Below are positions 17,124 to 24,668 of a stretch of 64,000 nt of DNA, piece by piece. How positions within the stretch are numbered: position 1 is the first letter of the stretch; every line of letters starts with the position of its first letter. This DNA is from Streptomyces halobius (lineage in GTDB: Bacteria; Actinomycetota; Actinomycetes; Streptomycetales; Streptomycetaceae): assembly GCF_023277745.1 (NCBI RefSeq), contig NZ_CP086322.1, forward strand, positions 1,922,001-1,986,000, given 5' to 3'. Under the pieces are notes generated by a model. The model did not search any database, was not told where the DNA came from, and worked only from the letters and a program-made list of their open reading frames with translations. Both the position numbers and the translations under genes were made by a program.

Positions 17124-18128
17124 TCACCGTGCGTCGCGTAGCTGAAGAAGGTACGCCGCAGTCAGCGCAACGGCACGGTCCTCGTCATGCGACAGCTCCA
17201 CGAGTGCACGTGACGCCGTCGTCCCCGGGATGCCCGCCAGCGCCTGGGTCAGCCGTCCACGTGCAGGCGCTTCAGTGGTGTCGTGGGCGAGGCAATCGAC
17301 GAGCCTGGTCGCGATCTGATCCGCCGTCGTGGCGTCGCCCGCCAGCACGCTCAGTGCATCGGCCGCATCGGTGTCGTTCTTTCCCTCCACGATCAAGTCG
17401 ATGAGCGTGGGGACCGCATCGGCCACTCCACGTGTCCCGAGCGCCAGAGCCGCATACCCGCGGACCACGACGTCGGGGTTCGCGAGAGCTTCCCGCAGCT
17501 GCGCGGTAGCCTCACCACCGGGCATCTCGGCGAGGGACTGAACGGCACGTTCCCGCACCGCTGCCACCGGTGAGCCGAGGCCCTCCGCCAGCAGTGCCGG
17601 GGCGCCGTCGCCCGATCGCGCCAGCGCCCATCGAAGGGCTCCGGCGACGTTCGGCTCCGTCTCGCTCAGTGCCGCCTCGACCAGGGCCTCCACCGGCACC
17701 GGAACCTCGTCGACCGAGGAAAGGGCCGCGCGCTGGCGCGCGTCGGCGCTCTTCGACCCCAGTGCCTGGAGGAGCGCAACGACCTGGAGGACGTCCTCCC
17801 AGCCGGCGGGGTCCGCGGCATCGATCCGGCGCAGCCGCGTGAGCAGCTCGGTCTCGGCCGCGATGCGGTCGCGTGTCTGACGGATGAGGTCGCCGACGAG
17901 CGCCGAGGGTGTGAAGCCGGGATCGTCGAGCGCGCGCCCGATCTCACGCAGCGACAGACCCAGCGACCGCAGGCTCTCGATATGGAAGATCCGCCGGATG
18001 TCCTCACCGGAGTACTCCCGATAACCGGAGCCCGTACGGCCCGAAGGCCGCACCAGGCCGAGCGATTCGTAATGCCGGAGCATGCGGGCACTGACCCCGG
18101 ACCGTCGCGCCACCTCACCGATCAACAC
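17124..18128 (-). CDS. MerR-family regulator with C-terminal HEAT repeats
   Basis: A 334-residue protein. The N-terminal MerR winged helix is plain (LIGEVARRSGVSARMLRHYESLGLV, split here: IGEVARRSGVSARML, then HYESLGLVRPSGR), followed by a dimerisation helix to about residue 120. From about 140 to the end, repeated helical pairs (for example AAVRERAVQSLAEMPGG and DVVVRGYAALALGTRG) form a HEAT-like solenoid where ordinary MerR proteins have a small effector domain. The start is GTG 18128. It lies three bases after the stop of a second HEAT-repeat gene, so the two are co-transcribed and probably cooperate. Confidence 0.85.
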   Translation of the reverse strand: MLIGEVARRSGVSARMLRHYESLGLVRPSGRTGSGYREYSGEDIRRIFHIESLRSLGLSLREIGRALDDPGFTPSALVGDLIRQTRDRIAAETELLTRLRRIDAADPAGWEDVLQVVALLQALGSKSADARQRAALSSVDEVPVPVEALVEAALSETEPNVAGALRWALARSGDGAPALLAEGLGSPVAAVRERAVQSLAEMPGGEATAQLREALANPDVVVRGYAALALGTRGVADAVPTLIDLIVEGKNDTDAADALSVLAGDATTADQIATRLVDCLAHDTTEAPARGRLTQALAGIPGTTASRALVELSHDEDRAVALTAAYLLQLRDAR

Positions 18129-18131
18129 GTC

Positions 18132-18803
18132 CTATTGTCCCTCCTGACCGGAGCCGCCAAGGGCCACGACGCGCTTGGCCTCCTCGATCGCGAACTCGAA
18201 TCCGGCGTCCGGGTCGCGTAGCAGCCGTTGTGTGGCGAACGCGTGCGCGCGAACGCGCGGGGCAGGGGCCGTCGTCGCAGCACGCAGAGCCGGCACAATC
18301 ACTTCCCCCAGCGCGACCAGCGCCCGGCTGAGACTCAGCTGTGTCTCCCGCTCACCGCGCCCGAGCTGCGTCACCAACCCCGTGGCCAATGCGGACTCCT
18401 CGCCTTCCGGCACGAGCACGACCGCGGCCCGCCAGGCGCTCCGCGCCACCTCGTCGTCGGCGTCGGACAGCAGCGCCTGTGTGATCGCCGGCCACGCCTG
18501 CCGGTCCCCGATCTTGGACAGCGTGTGCAGCGCCTGGCTCCGTGCCTGCACACGCTCCGAGCGAACTTCGCGGACCAGCTCGGGCAGCGTCATGGACACC
18601 GGGTGGCGGGTGAGCGCCCAGGTCAGCATGTCGCGGACGAAGAACTCGGGCTCGATCGCGCATCGCTCGATGAGCTTGTCGACGCAGCGCGGGTCAGGTG
18701 TCGTGCCGACCGCCAGAGCAGCCCGCAGTCGCACGGACGTACGGCCGTCCTCCAGCCCCTGGAGCGCCCGTATCGCATCCGTGTCCTGTCTCGTGATCGT
18801 CAT
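18132..18803 (-). CDS. HEAT-repeat protein
   Basis: A 223-residue solenoid protein with HEAT-like units such as RTSVRLRAALAVGTTPD, FVRDMLTWALTRHP and EVARSAWRAAVVLVP. Family members are scaffolds, and some sit beside MerR regulators in streptomycetes, as here. ATG 18803 has a perfect AAGGAGGT eight bases upstream. It is the first gene of a two-gene operon with the MerR-HEAT regulator. Function unknown. Confidence 0.8.
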   Translation of the reverse strand: MTITRQDTDAIRALQGLEDGRTSVRLRAALAVGTTPDPRCVDKLIERCAIEPEFFVRDMLTWALTRHPVSMTLPELVREVRSERVQARSQALHTLSKIGDRQAWPAITQALLSDADDEVARSAWRAAVVLVPEGEESALATGLVTQLGRGERETQLSLSRALVALGEVIVPALRAATTAPAPRVRAHAFATQRLLRDPDAGFEFAIEEAKRVVALGGSGQEGQ

Positions 18804-18845
18804 CGAGACCACCTCCTTGGCAAGCAGTGAAGGCCCTGTCACCGT

Positions 18846-19070
18846 GTCAAGGTCAATCAGGGCAAGGAGGCGCACAGAGCCGACCTCGCGGTCGAGAGCC
18901 AGGAAAACGTCCACTTCACACGGACCTGGGCGGACCCCGAGTCCGGTCAGGTCTACTGCCCGTCCGAGGCCCCCTCGGCCGAGGCCCCCTCGGCCGAGGC
19001 CGTGCAGCGCGTGCACGAGCGTGCCGGTCACGAGGCGGACGAGGTCCACCCGGTGCCGCTGACGGTGTGA
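18846..19070 (+). pseudogene. 3' fragment of a SCO4226-like nickel-binding protein gene (DUF4242)
   Basis: An open frame without a start codon (TGA lies a few codons upstream) encodes KEAHRADLAVE, HFTRTWADPESGQVYCPSEAPSAEA and ERAGHEADEVHPVPL. This is the second half of the ferredoxin-like SCO4226/DUF4242 family. The first beta-strand half is missing. A 15-bp in-frame duplication gives APSAEAPSAEA. It is truncated directly opposite the divergent HEAT gene, so it is not expected to make a functional protein. Confidence 0.75.
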
Positions 19071-19086
19071 TGCGGCCCGGACACCG

Positions 19087-19125
19087 CAGCGGCCCCCACC
19101 GGCAGAACGCCGACAGGGGCCGCTG
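19087..19125. terminator. Strong hairpin after the SCO4226-like remnant
   Basis: CAGCGGCCCC and GGGGCCGCTG form a perfect ten-base stem, 17 bp after the stop codon at 19070. It was presumably the terminator of the original gene. Confidence 0.7.
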
Positions 19126-19263
19126 TCATCGCACTGTCGCTCCCGCGCGCGGGCCCGTCTGCGGTAGGCCCCCCGCACAGGCCGCCGACCGGCAGCCGCA
19201 GCCGCTGCGGCAGGGCCGGGAGTACGGAGCGCCGCTGCACCGCGGCCCGGCGTCCGGGCTGGG

Positions 19264-19623
19264 TCAGAGGTGGCGCATCCGCCCGGCGAGCAGGTGTCCG
19301 GCGAGCAGATAGATCGCGGCAGGCAGACCGTAATTGAGGACGACGCGCAGCCCTTCGGTGTCCATGGTGAAGATGTCCCGCGCCCACCAGGCGAGCGGGT
19401 CCGCCACGCCCTTCACGAACTGGACGAAGACGTTGCCCTGGTTCGCGTCGAGCAGGAAGAGCAGAACCCAGAGCCCCAGGAACGCGGCGGCTATGTCGAC
19501 AATCGTGTGGATGACCAGGGCCGCCCGCTTTACGGCGGTGCCACCACGGCTGCCACCACGACCACCACCACGGCCGCCGCTGTACTGATCGTCTACGGGT
19601 GGAGATTCGCGCATGTGGCTCAT
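19264..19623 (-). CDS. Small membrane protein of unknown function
   Basis: A 119-residue protein with a Gly/Arg-rich N-terminus (GGRGGGRGGSRGGTAVKR), a hydrophobic helix (IVDIAAAFLGLWVLLFLLDA), an extracytoplasmic-looking loop ending in WWARDIF, and a second helix (GLPAAIYLLAGHLLAG). The LFLLDANQGN signature suggests a YggT-like two-helix arrangement, but no family is certain. Two ATGs (19623 and 19614) are possible and neither has a strong ribosome-binding site. Confidence 0.6.
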   Translation of the reverse strand: MSHMRESPPVDDQYSGGRGGGRGGSRGGTAVKRAALVIHTIVDIAAAFLGLWVLLFLLDANQGNVFVQFVKGVADPLAWWARDIFTMDTEGLRVVLNYGLPAAIYLLAGHLLAGRMRHL

Positions 19624-19673
19624 GGGAGTCGCGATCTGACGTACGCAGCGCCTCGACAGCAGGAAGGAGCGAG

Positions 19674-19717
19674 CACGGCCAGGGTGGCCACCCCCCACAG
19701 GAGTCACTCTGGCCGTG
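19674..19717. promoter_or_regulatory. Hairpin upstream of the small membrane protein gene
   Basis: CACGGCCAGGGTG pairs with CACTCTGGCCGTG (one mismatch) around an 18-base loop, 51 bp before the start at 19623. It could be an attenuator in the leader or the terminator of a lost upstream gene. Confidence 0.45.
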
Positions 19718-20106
19718 ATCGCATACGGGGGCGACCGCGCGCGCCCGTATGCAGTTCTGCGTCGCAGCATGCCGCCGCGTTACCCGACCGAGCGATACAT
19801 CCCATATACGCAGGCATTTGCACTCTTCCGTCATATGCACTCTTCCAGACGCCTGGCCGTGCGGGTGTGACAAACGATCAACCGGTGGCGCAGTAGAAGT
19901 AGCCGACTGGTCATCGGCGCACGCGGATCCGACGGTTCCCCCCGTGCCGGCGAGTCCGCCACCCGGCGCGGGCTGCGCCACCTCCCTCTGCGGCCCCGCC
20001 CGCGCCGGCCCCACACGCCCATGAGCCATTGACAGTGCGTGTTCCGCTCGTGGATGCCCTGAGCCATCGTTCAGGTGTCGGGTCCCACAGAGGGTGGTGT
20101 GCGTAC

Positions 20107-20760
20107 GTGCTGACCGCAGACCGGTATCGGCTGCTGGAGGTGCTGGGCCGCGGCGGAATGGGCGAGGTATGGCGGGCCGAGGACACCACGCTGGACCGCG
20201 AGGTCGCGGTCAAACTGCTGCTGGACCGCACGGCGGTACCCGATGCGGTGGAACGTTTCCGCCAGGAGGCGCGGACCGCGGCCGGGCTGGCAGCCGCGCA
20301 CCGCGCCGGGGTGGTGCACCGCGACATCAAGCCCGGCAATCTGCCGCCGGACCGGCCGTGTGCGCCGTGCCGCCGCCCTCGCCGGCGCGGCGGCCGCACT
20401 GTGCGCGGCCTCGACCGCCGTGGGCCATGCCCTCCTGCCCGGCACCGGCGGAAAGGCAGGCCCTCCGCCCCGTACCACCGAATCCGCGCCCCCCCGCACG
20501 CCCGTCCGCCACTCACGCGGACCGCCGTACCTCCGGTCCGCAGCCCGCCGGAGCTACGGAACAGCAGCGCCCCCGGCGCCCCGCACCGGTGACCGTGCTC
20601 CCGCAGGGCGGGGACGCCGAAAAGGCCCCCGGTGCACAGAAGCGGGCCGAGAAACAGGCCGGCAAGGCAGGCGGAGCGGACCGCGGGCGTCATGAACGGG
20701 AAGAGCGGAAGAAGGCCGCGGCGGGGCCCGGCAAGAGCGTGCAGGGGCGGCGAGGCGAAA
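20107..20760 (+). pseudogene. Collapsed Ser/Thr protein kinase gene
   Basis: From GTG 20107 the frame reads RYRLLEVLGRGGMGEVWRAED (shown in part) with the P-loop GRGGMGEVW and the ATP-binding Lys in VAVKLLL, then EARTAAGLAAAHRAGVVHRDIKPGN. In a real kinase about 50 residues (hinge and alphaE region) separate EARTAA from AAHRAG, so the gene has an internal deletion joined at an AAGLAA-like repeat. After the catalytic loop the frame breaks, and the next recognisable piece, in another frame, is a transmembrane helix (AAALAGAAAALCAASTAVGHAL) and charged tail. Activation segment and C-lobe are missing. Confidence 0.8.
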
Positions 20761-20815
20761 CCCGCCGGCTAGGCGCAGCGTTCGCCCACTGGTGTGCTGT
20801 TGCCATGACGCCAAT

Positions 20816-20848
20816 GGCGCGGGCGGCCGGCTGGGGACCGCCCGCGCC
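20816..20848. terminator. Perfect 11-bp stem hairpin
   Basis: GGCGCGGGCGG and CCGCCCGCGCC flank an 11-base loop, about 55 bp past the end of the kinase remnant. Likely the terminator of the former kinase gene. Confidence 0.65.
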
Positions 20849-21222
20849 TCGCACGGCGACTTGGGGCGGGGGACCGCGGACATCAAGGCACCGCGCGGCC
20901 GATAACGATGGCCCTTCCCGCTGCGGCGCCGCCGGGCGAATGTGTCACACCCGGCCGCCCGCCCGGGAGGCCCGGTCGCAGCCCTCGCAGGCCGAGGTCC
21001 TTGAAGTATTCGAGGTCGCAGCAGAAGTCCGGGACGGCGACGTACAAGCGGGAGGTGATCCCGCCACGGCGGAACGGCGAGGGGTGGCTAACCTCGACCC
21101 TTGAGCGTGACGGACCACCAGTCGGCCGTCCCTGCTCGGTCGGTGCGCCCCAACAGGTCGGACAAAGGGGGTGAGCGGGACTTACGGGCGGGCAGCCGTG
21201 TTGGAAACAAGCCAGCGAGGCA
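20849..21222. other. No gene recognised; leader of the siderophore operon at its right end
   Basis: A minus-strand frame contains YVAVPDFCCDLEYFKDLGL (about 20990-21055), which looks like real protein but lacks a start, stop and recognised family. The last part leads into the iron box. Confidence 0.4.
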
Positions 21223-21241
21223 TTAGGTTAGGCTCACCTAA
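21223..21241. promoter_or_regulatory. Consensus iron box (DmdR1/IdeR operator)
   Basis: TTAGGTTAGGCTCACCTAA is the textbook 19-bp operator of DtxR-family iron repressors in actinomycetes. It lies 51 bp before the GTG start of the first siderophore gene, so the whole operon should be repressed when Fe2+ is plentiful. Confidence 0.95.
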
Positions 21242-21291
21242 GCGTTTGTGGCCGAATGTGGCCGCCTGACTCCGTTTCCCTCGGAGGGACC

Positions 21292-21882
21292 GTGCCTCGT
21301 TCGATCAGTTCCATCACGCCCAAACCCATGGGCTCGCCGACCGGATTGGCGATCGAGTACCACGGCGGAGCCGCCGTCGCCGCGCATCCGGAACGGTGGG
21401 CACGAGCCTACGAGGACGTCTACGCCGAGGGGCTGGGGCTTGCCGACCACTGCGACCCACCGATCTCGGACCGCCTGATGCGGCATGCGGAGCGCCCCGG
21501 CTTCGCACTGGTGGCCGCACTGGACGGCGATGACGTGGCCGGATTCGTCTACGGATACACCCTGCCGCCCGATTCGCTGTGGTGGGACGGCCTGACGCCG
21601 GACCCTGGGGCGGAGTTCCGCCGTGAGTATCCGGACCGCACGGTAGGCGTGTGCGAGTTGCTGGTGCGCTCGTCATGGCGGCGCTCCGGTACCGCGGTCT
21701 CGCTGTTCGAGGCGTTTCTCGCGGAGCGGCGGGAGGAGCGCGCCGCGGCCCTTGTGGCCGCGGACAACGACGTGACGATCGCCCTCTACGCCAGGTACGG
21801 GTTCAGGCCGATCGGCCGGATGGCACCGTACCCCGGGTGGCGGCCGCACGTGATGATCGTGCGCGAGCTCGGCCGCCGCTGA
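21292..21882 (+). CDS. GNAT acetyltransferase of the siderophore operon
   Basis: A 196-residue GNAT-fold enzyme with motif A near RTVGVCELLVRSSWRRSGTA (about 124-143; the acetyl-CoA loop is slightly atypical) and a C-terminal LYARYGFRPIGRM strand. In the operon context the expected job is acetylation of the hydroxylamine made by the N-monooxygenase, as RhbD and IucB do for rhizobactin and aerobactin. It is shorter than IucB (about 315 residues) and may act on a different amine. GTG 21292 has GGAGGGACC just upstream; an in-frame ATG at 21256 has no such site. First gene after the iron box. Confidence 0.8.
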   Translation: MPRSISSITPKPMGSPTGLAIEYHGGAAVAAHPERWARAYEDVYAEGLGLADHCDPPISDRLMRHAERPGFALVAALDGDDVAGFVYGYTLPPDSLWWDGLTPDPGAEFRREYPDRTVGVCELLVRSSWRRSGTAVSLFEAFLAERREERAAALVAADNDVTIALYARYGFRPIGRMAPYPGWRPHVMIVRELGRR

Positions 21883-21936
21883 ACGCTTCGACATTCCTTT
21901 TCCACCTTCCGACCTACCCCGACCTGAGGCAGAGCC

Positions 21937-23181
21937 GTGTCCATTGAGTTGCCGCCCTCCGCAGCCCCGCGATCCGCTTATCCCCTGGACGTGCTCCCCG
22001 GCACGGTCCGTCAACGGCTGCTGGAATTGACGCAGGCCGGGACGCCGGTCTCGGCCTATGTGTATGACGGCGCGGTCGCCGCCGAGCGTGCGCGCGAGCT
22101 GCGCACGGCGCTCCCGGAGTGGGCAGCCGTCTACTACGCCGTGAAGGCCAACTCCTTCCCGGGGATTGTCGAGGCGCTCGCCCCGCACGTCGACGGGTTC
22201 GAGGTCGCGTCCTGCTCGGAGCTCGAACTCGCCGCCCCGGCAAAGCCGGTGACCGGGGGCACCCCGATACCCGTCGTCGCGGCCGGCCCCGCGAAGTCCG
22301 TCCCCGTCCTCACTGCCCTGGTCCGCGCCGGAGTTGAGGCGATCAACGCCGAGAGCCTGCTGGAGCTCCACCGGATCAGCAGGATCGCGGTGGGTGAAGG
22401 CGTCCGTGCCAGGGTGGCGCTTCGCGTCAACCCCGCGAGCATCCCGGTCACCGGTTCCCTGCACATGGGCGGTGTTCCCGCCCAGTTCGGGGTCGCGGAG
22501 CCCGACGTGCCCGAGGTGCTGCGCGAGGCATTGCGGCTGCCCGGCCTGGACGTGATCGGCTTTCACATCCACGCGGCGTCCAACAACCTCGACGCCGAGG
22601 CGCATGCCGCGTATCTGCGCTGGTGCGTGGAGTGGAGTGTGCGGACCGCCCAGGAGAACGGGGTCGACCTGCGGCATGTCGACATCGGCGGCGGCATCGG
22701 CGTCGCTTTCGAGGGCGAGAAGCCCTTCGACATCGTCCGCTTCGGCGAGCTGGCCTGTCAGGTCGACGTCCCCGCCGGGGTGAAGGTCGTGCTGGAGCCC
22801 GGCCGTTTCCTGGTCGCCGACTGCGGCTGGTACGCGGCCGAGGTGACGGACGTGAAGCAGTCCTACGGCGAGGCGTTCGTCGTCCTGCGCGGCGGCATCA
22901 ACCACTTCCAGCTGCCCACGTCCTGGGACATCGTCCACAACATCGCCGTACTTCCCGTCGACAACTGGACCGAGGACTGCCACCGCCCGGCGGCCGAGAA
23001 CACCCGTGTGACCGTCGTCGGCGAGCTGTGCACCCCTGAGGACACCCTGCTGCGCGACGTCCACGTGGACCGAGTACGCGCCGGTGACCTCGTCGTCTTC
23101 CCGTACGCGGGCTCCTACGGCTGGGAGTTCGCCATGCACCGCTTCCTCGGCCACCCCGTCGCCGACCGCCTCCTGGTCTGA
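21937..23181 (+). CDS. SbnH-like PLP (fold III) decarboxylase
   Basis: A 414-residue fold-III PLP decarboxylase of the diaminopimelate/ornithine decarboxylase type. The cofactor Lys is K70 in YYAVKANS; the glycine loop is HVDIGGGIGVAF; and GELCTPEDTL with its active-site Cys and YAGSYGWEF follow near the end. Family members in NIS siderophore loci (SbnH of staphyloferrin B) decarboxylate a citryl-diaminopropionate intermediate, whereas house-keeping relatives decarboxylate free amino acids. Here the substrate could be a citryl-amino-acid intermediate or an additional amine precursor; the sequence alone cannot say. The start is GTG 21937, 54 bp after the acetyltransferase. Confidence 0.85.
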   Translation: MSIELPPSAAPRSAYPLDVLPGTVRQRLLELTQAGTPVSAYVYDGAVAAERARELRTALPEWAAVYYAVKANSFPGIVEALAPHVDGFEVASCSELELAAPAKPVTGGTPIPVVAAGPAKSVPVLTALVRAGVEAINAESLLELHRISRIAVGEGVRARVALRVNPASIPVTGSLHMGGVPAQFGVAEPDVPEVLREALRLPGLDVIGFHIHAASNNLDAEAHAAYLRWCVEWSVRTAQENGVDLRHVDIGGGIGVAFEGEKPFDIVRFGELACQVDVPAGVKVVLEPGRFLVADCGWYAAEVTDVKQSYGEAFVVLRGGINHFQLPTSWDIVHNIAVLPVDNWTEDCHRPAAENTRVTVVGELCTPEDTLLRDVHVDRVRAGDLVVFPYAGSYGWEFAMHRFLGHPVADRLLV

Positions 23182-23270
23182 GGCGTGAGTCCCATGGGCC
23201 GCGCCGGCCCTCGCGCCCGTCCTCGGCGCCCGCTCGCTTCCCTCCCCTCCGCCCCCTGGAGCCGTACGTC

Positions 23271-24668
23271 ATGACTGTGCACCCCACCGACCACCCAAAC
23301 CTCGATCATCCCCCGGGCAAAGCGGATGCCATCCTGCAGCGTCAGCGGGCGCGGGAGTCCTCGGCCCGCACCTACGCCCGCTCGTTCCCGATCGTCCCGG
23401 CCCGTGCTCAGGGCATGACGATCGAAGGCACCGACGGCCGCCGCTACCTCGACTGCCTGTCCGGCGCCGGCACCCTGGCCCTCGGTCACAACCACCCCGT
23501 CGTGCTGGAGGCCATTCAGCGGACCGTCAGCAGCGGTGCCCCGCTGCACGTCCTGGACCTGGCGACCCCGGAGAAGGACGAGTTCACCGACGCGCTGTTC
23601 GCCACTCTGCCCAGCAGCTTCGCCGACAAGGCCCGCATCCACTTCTGCGGGCCCGCCGGGACCGACGCGGTCGAGGCCGCGTTCAAGCTGATGCAGACCG
23701 CCACGGGGCGGCGGGGGCTGCTCGCCTTCACCGGCGCGTACCACGGCATGACGGCGGGAGCCCTGGCCGCCTCCGGTGGTGTCACCACCAAGCAGCCGGT
23801 GCCGGGGATCGCCGCGGACGTGACCCGGCTGCCCTACCCGTACTCCTACCGCTGCCCGTTCGGCGTCGGCGGGGAGGGCGGAGCGCAACTGTCCGCCCAG
23901 TACACCGAACGGCTGCTGGACGACCCCAACGGCGGCGTCGTACCGCCCGCCGCGATGATCCTCGAAGCGGTGCAGGGCGAGGGCGGCGCGGTACCGGCCC
24001 CGGACGCCTGGCTGCGCGAGATGCGGCGGATCACCGCGGAGCGGGAGATCCCGCTGATCGTCGACGAGGTGCAGACCGGGGTCGGGCGCACCGGCGCCTT
24101 CTGGGCCGTGGAGCACAGCGGGATCGTGCCGGACGCCATGGTGATGTCCAAGGCGATCGGCGGCAGCCTGCCGCTGGCCGTGCTCGTCTACCACGAGGAC
24201 TACGACGGCTGGCTGCCCGGCGCCCACACCGGCACCTTCCGCGGCAACACCCTGGCCATGGCCACCGGAACCGCCACCCTGCAGCACGTCGCCAAGGAGG
24301 GACTGGCCGAGCGGGCAGCCACCGTCGGCGCCCGGATGACGGCGCGGCTGGAGGGCCTGCGCACCGAACTCCCCACGATCGGCGACGTCCGCGGCCGCGG
24401 CCTGATGATCGGCGTCGAGCTGGTCGACCCGGAGGGCGAGCCCGACGCGTGCGGTGCCCGGCCCTTCGCACCGCAGCTGGCCAGGCAGGTGCGGGCCGCC
24501 TGCCTCGACCGGGGCCTCATCGTGGAGTTGGGCGGTCGCCACGACTCGACCGTCCGGCTCCTGCCGCCGTTGGTCATCACCGACGAGCAGGCCGATGCGG
24601 TGCTGGACCGGCTGGCCGACGCCATCACCACGGTGACGGCACCGCAGTTCACGGGGGTGCAGGCATGA
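23271..24668 (+). CDS. L-2,4-diaminobutyrate:2-oxoglutarate aminotransferase
   Basis: A 465-residue class III PLP aminotransferase. The phosphate-binding GPAGTDAVEAAFK, the YHGMT motif (Tyr-His stacking on PLP), the IVDEVQTGVGRTG Asp region and the Schiff-base Lys294 (MSKAIGG) are all present. Length and the N-terminal ESSARTYARSFP segment match diaminobutyrate aminotransferases (RhbA, Dat). The enzyme would make 2,4-diaminobutyrate from aspartate semialdehyde and glutamate, the first step towards 1,3-diaminopropane. Its stop overlaps the decarboxylase start by four bases (ATGA). Confidence 0.88.
   Translation: MTVHPTDHPNLDHPPGKADAILQRQRARESSARTYARSFPIVPARAQGMTIEGTDGRRYLDCLSGAGTLALGHNHPVVLEAIQRTVSSGAPLHVLDLATPEKDEFTDALFATLPSSFADKARIHFCGPAGTDAVEAAFKLMQTATGRRGLLAFTGAYHGMTAGALAASGGVTTKQPVPGIAADVTRLPYPYSYRCPFGVGGEGGAQLSAQYTERLLDDPNGGVVPPAAMILEAVQGEGGAVPAPDAWLREMRRITAEREIPLIVDEVQTGVGRTGAFWAVEHSGIVPDAMVMSKAIGGSLPLAVLVYHEDYDGWLPGAHTGTFRGNTLAMATGTATLQHVAKEGLAERAATVGARMTARLEGLRTELPTIGDVRGRGLMIGVELVDPEGEPDACGARPFAPQLARQVRAACLDRGLIVELGGRHDSTVRLLPPLVITDEQADAVLDRLADAITTVTAPQFTGVQA

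Noticed and set aside
20985..21060. A minus-strand peptide containing DFCCDLEYFKDLGL as a gene
   Set aside because: No start, stop or family; probably a scrap. Left as an unassigned note in the intergenic entry.
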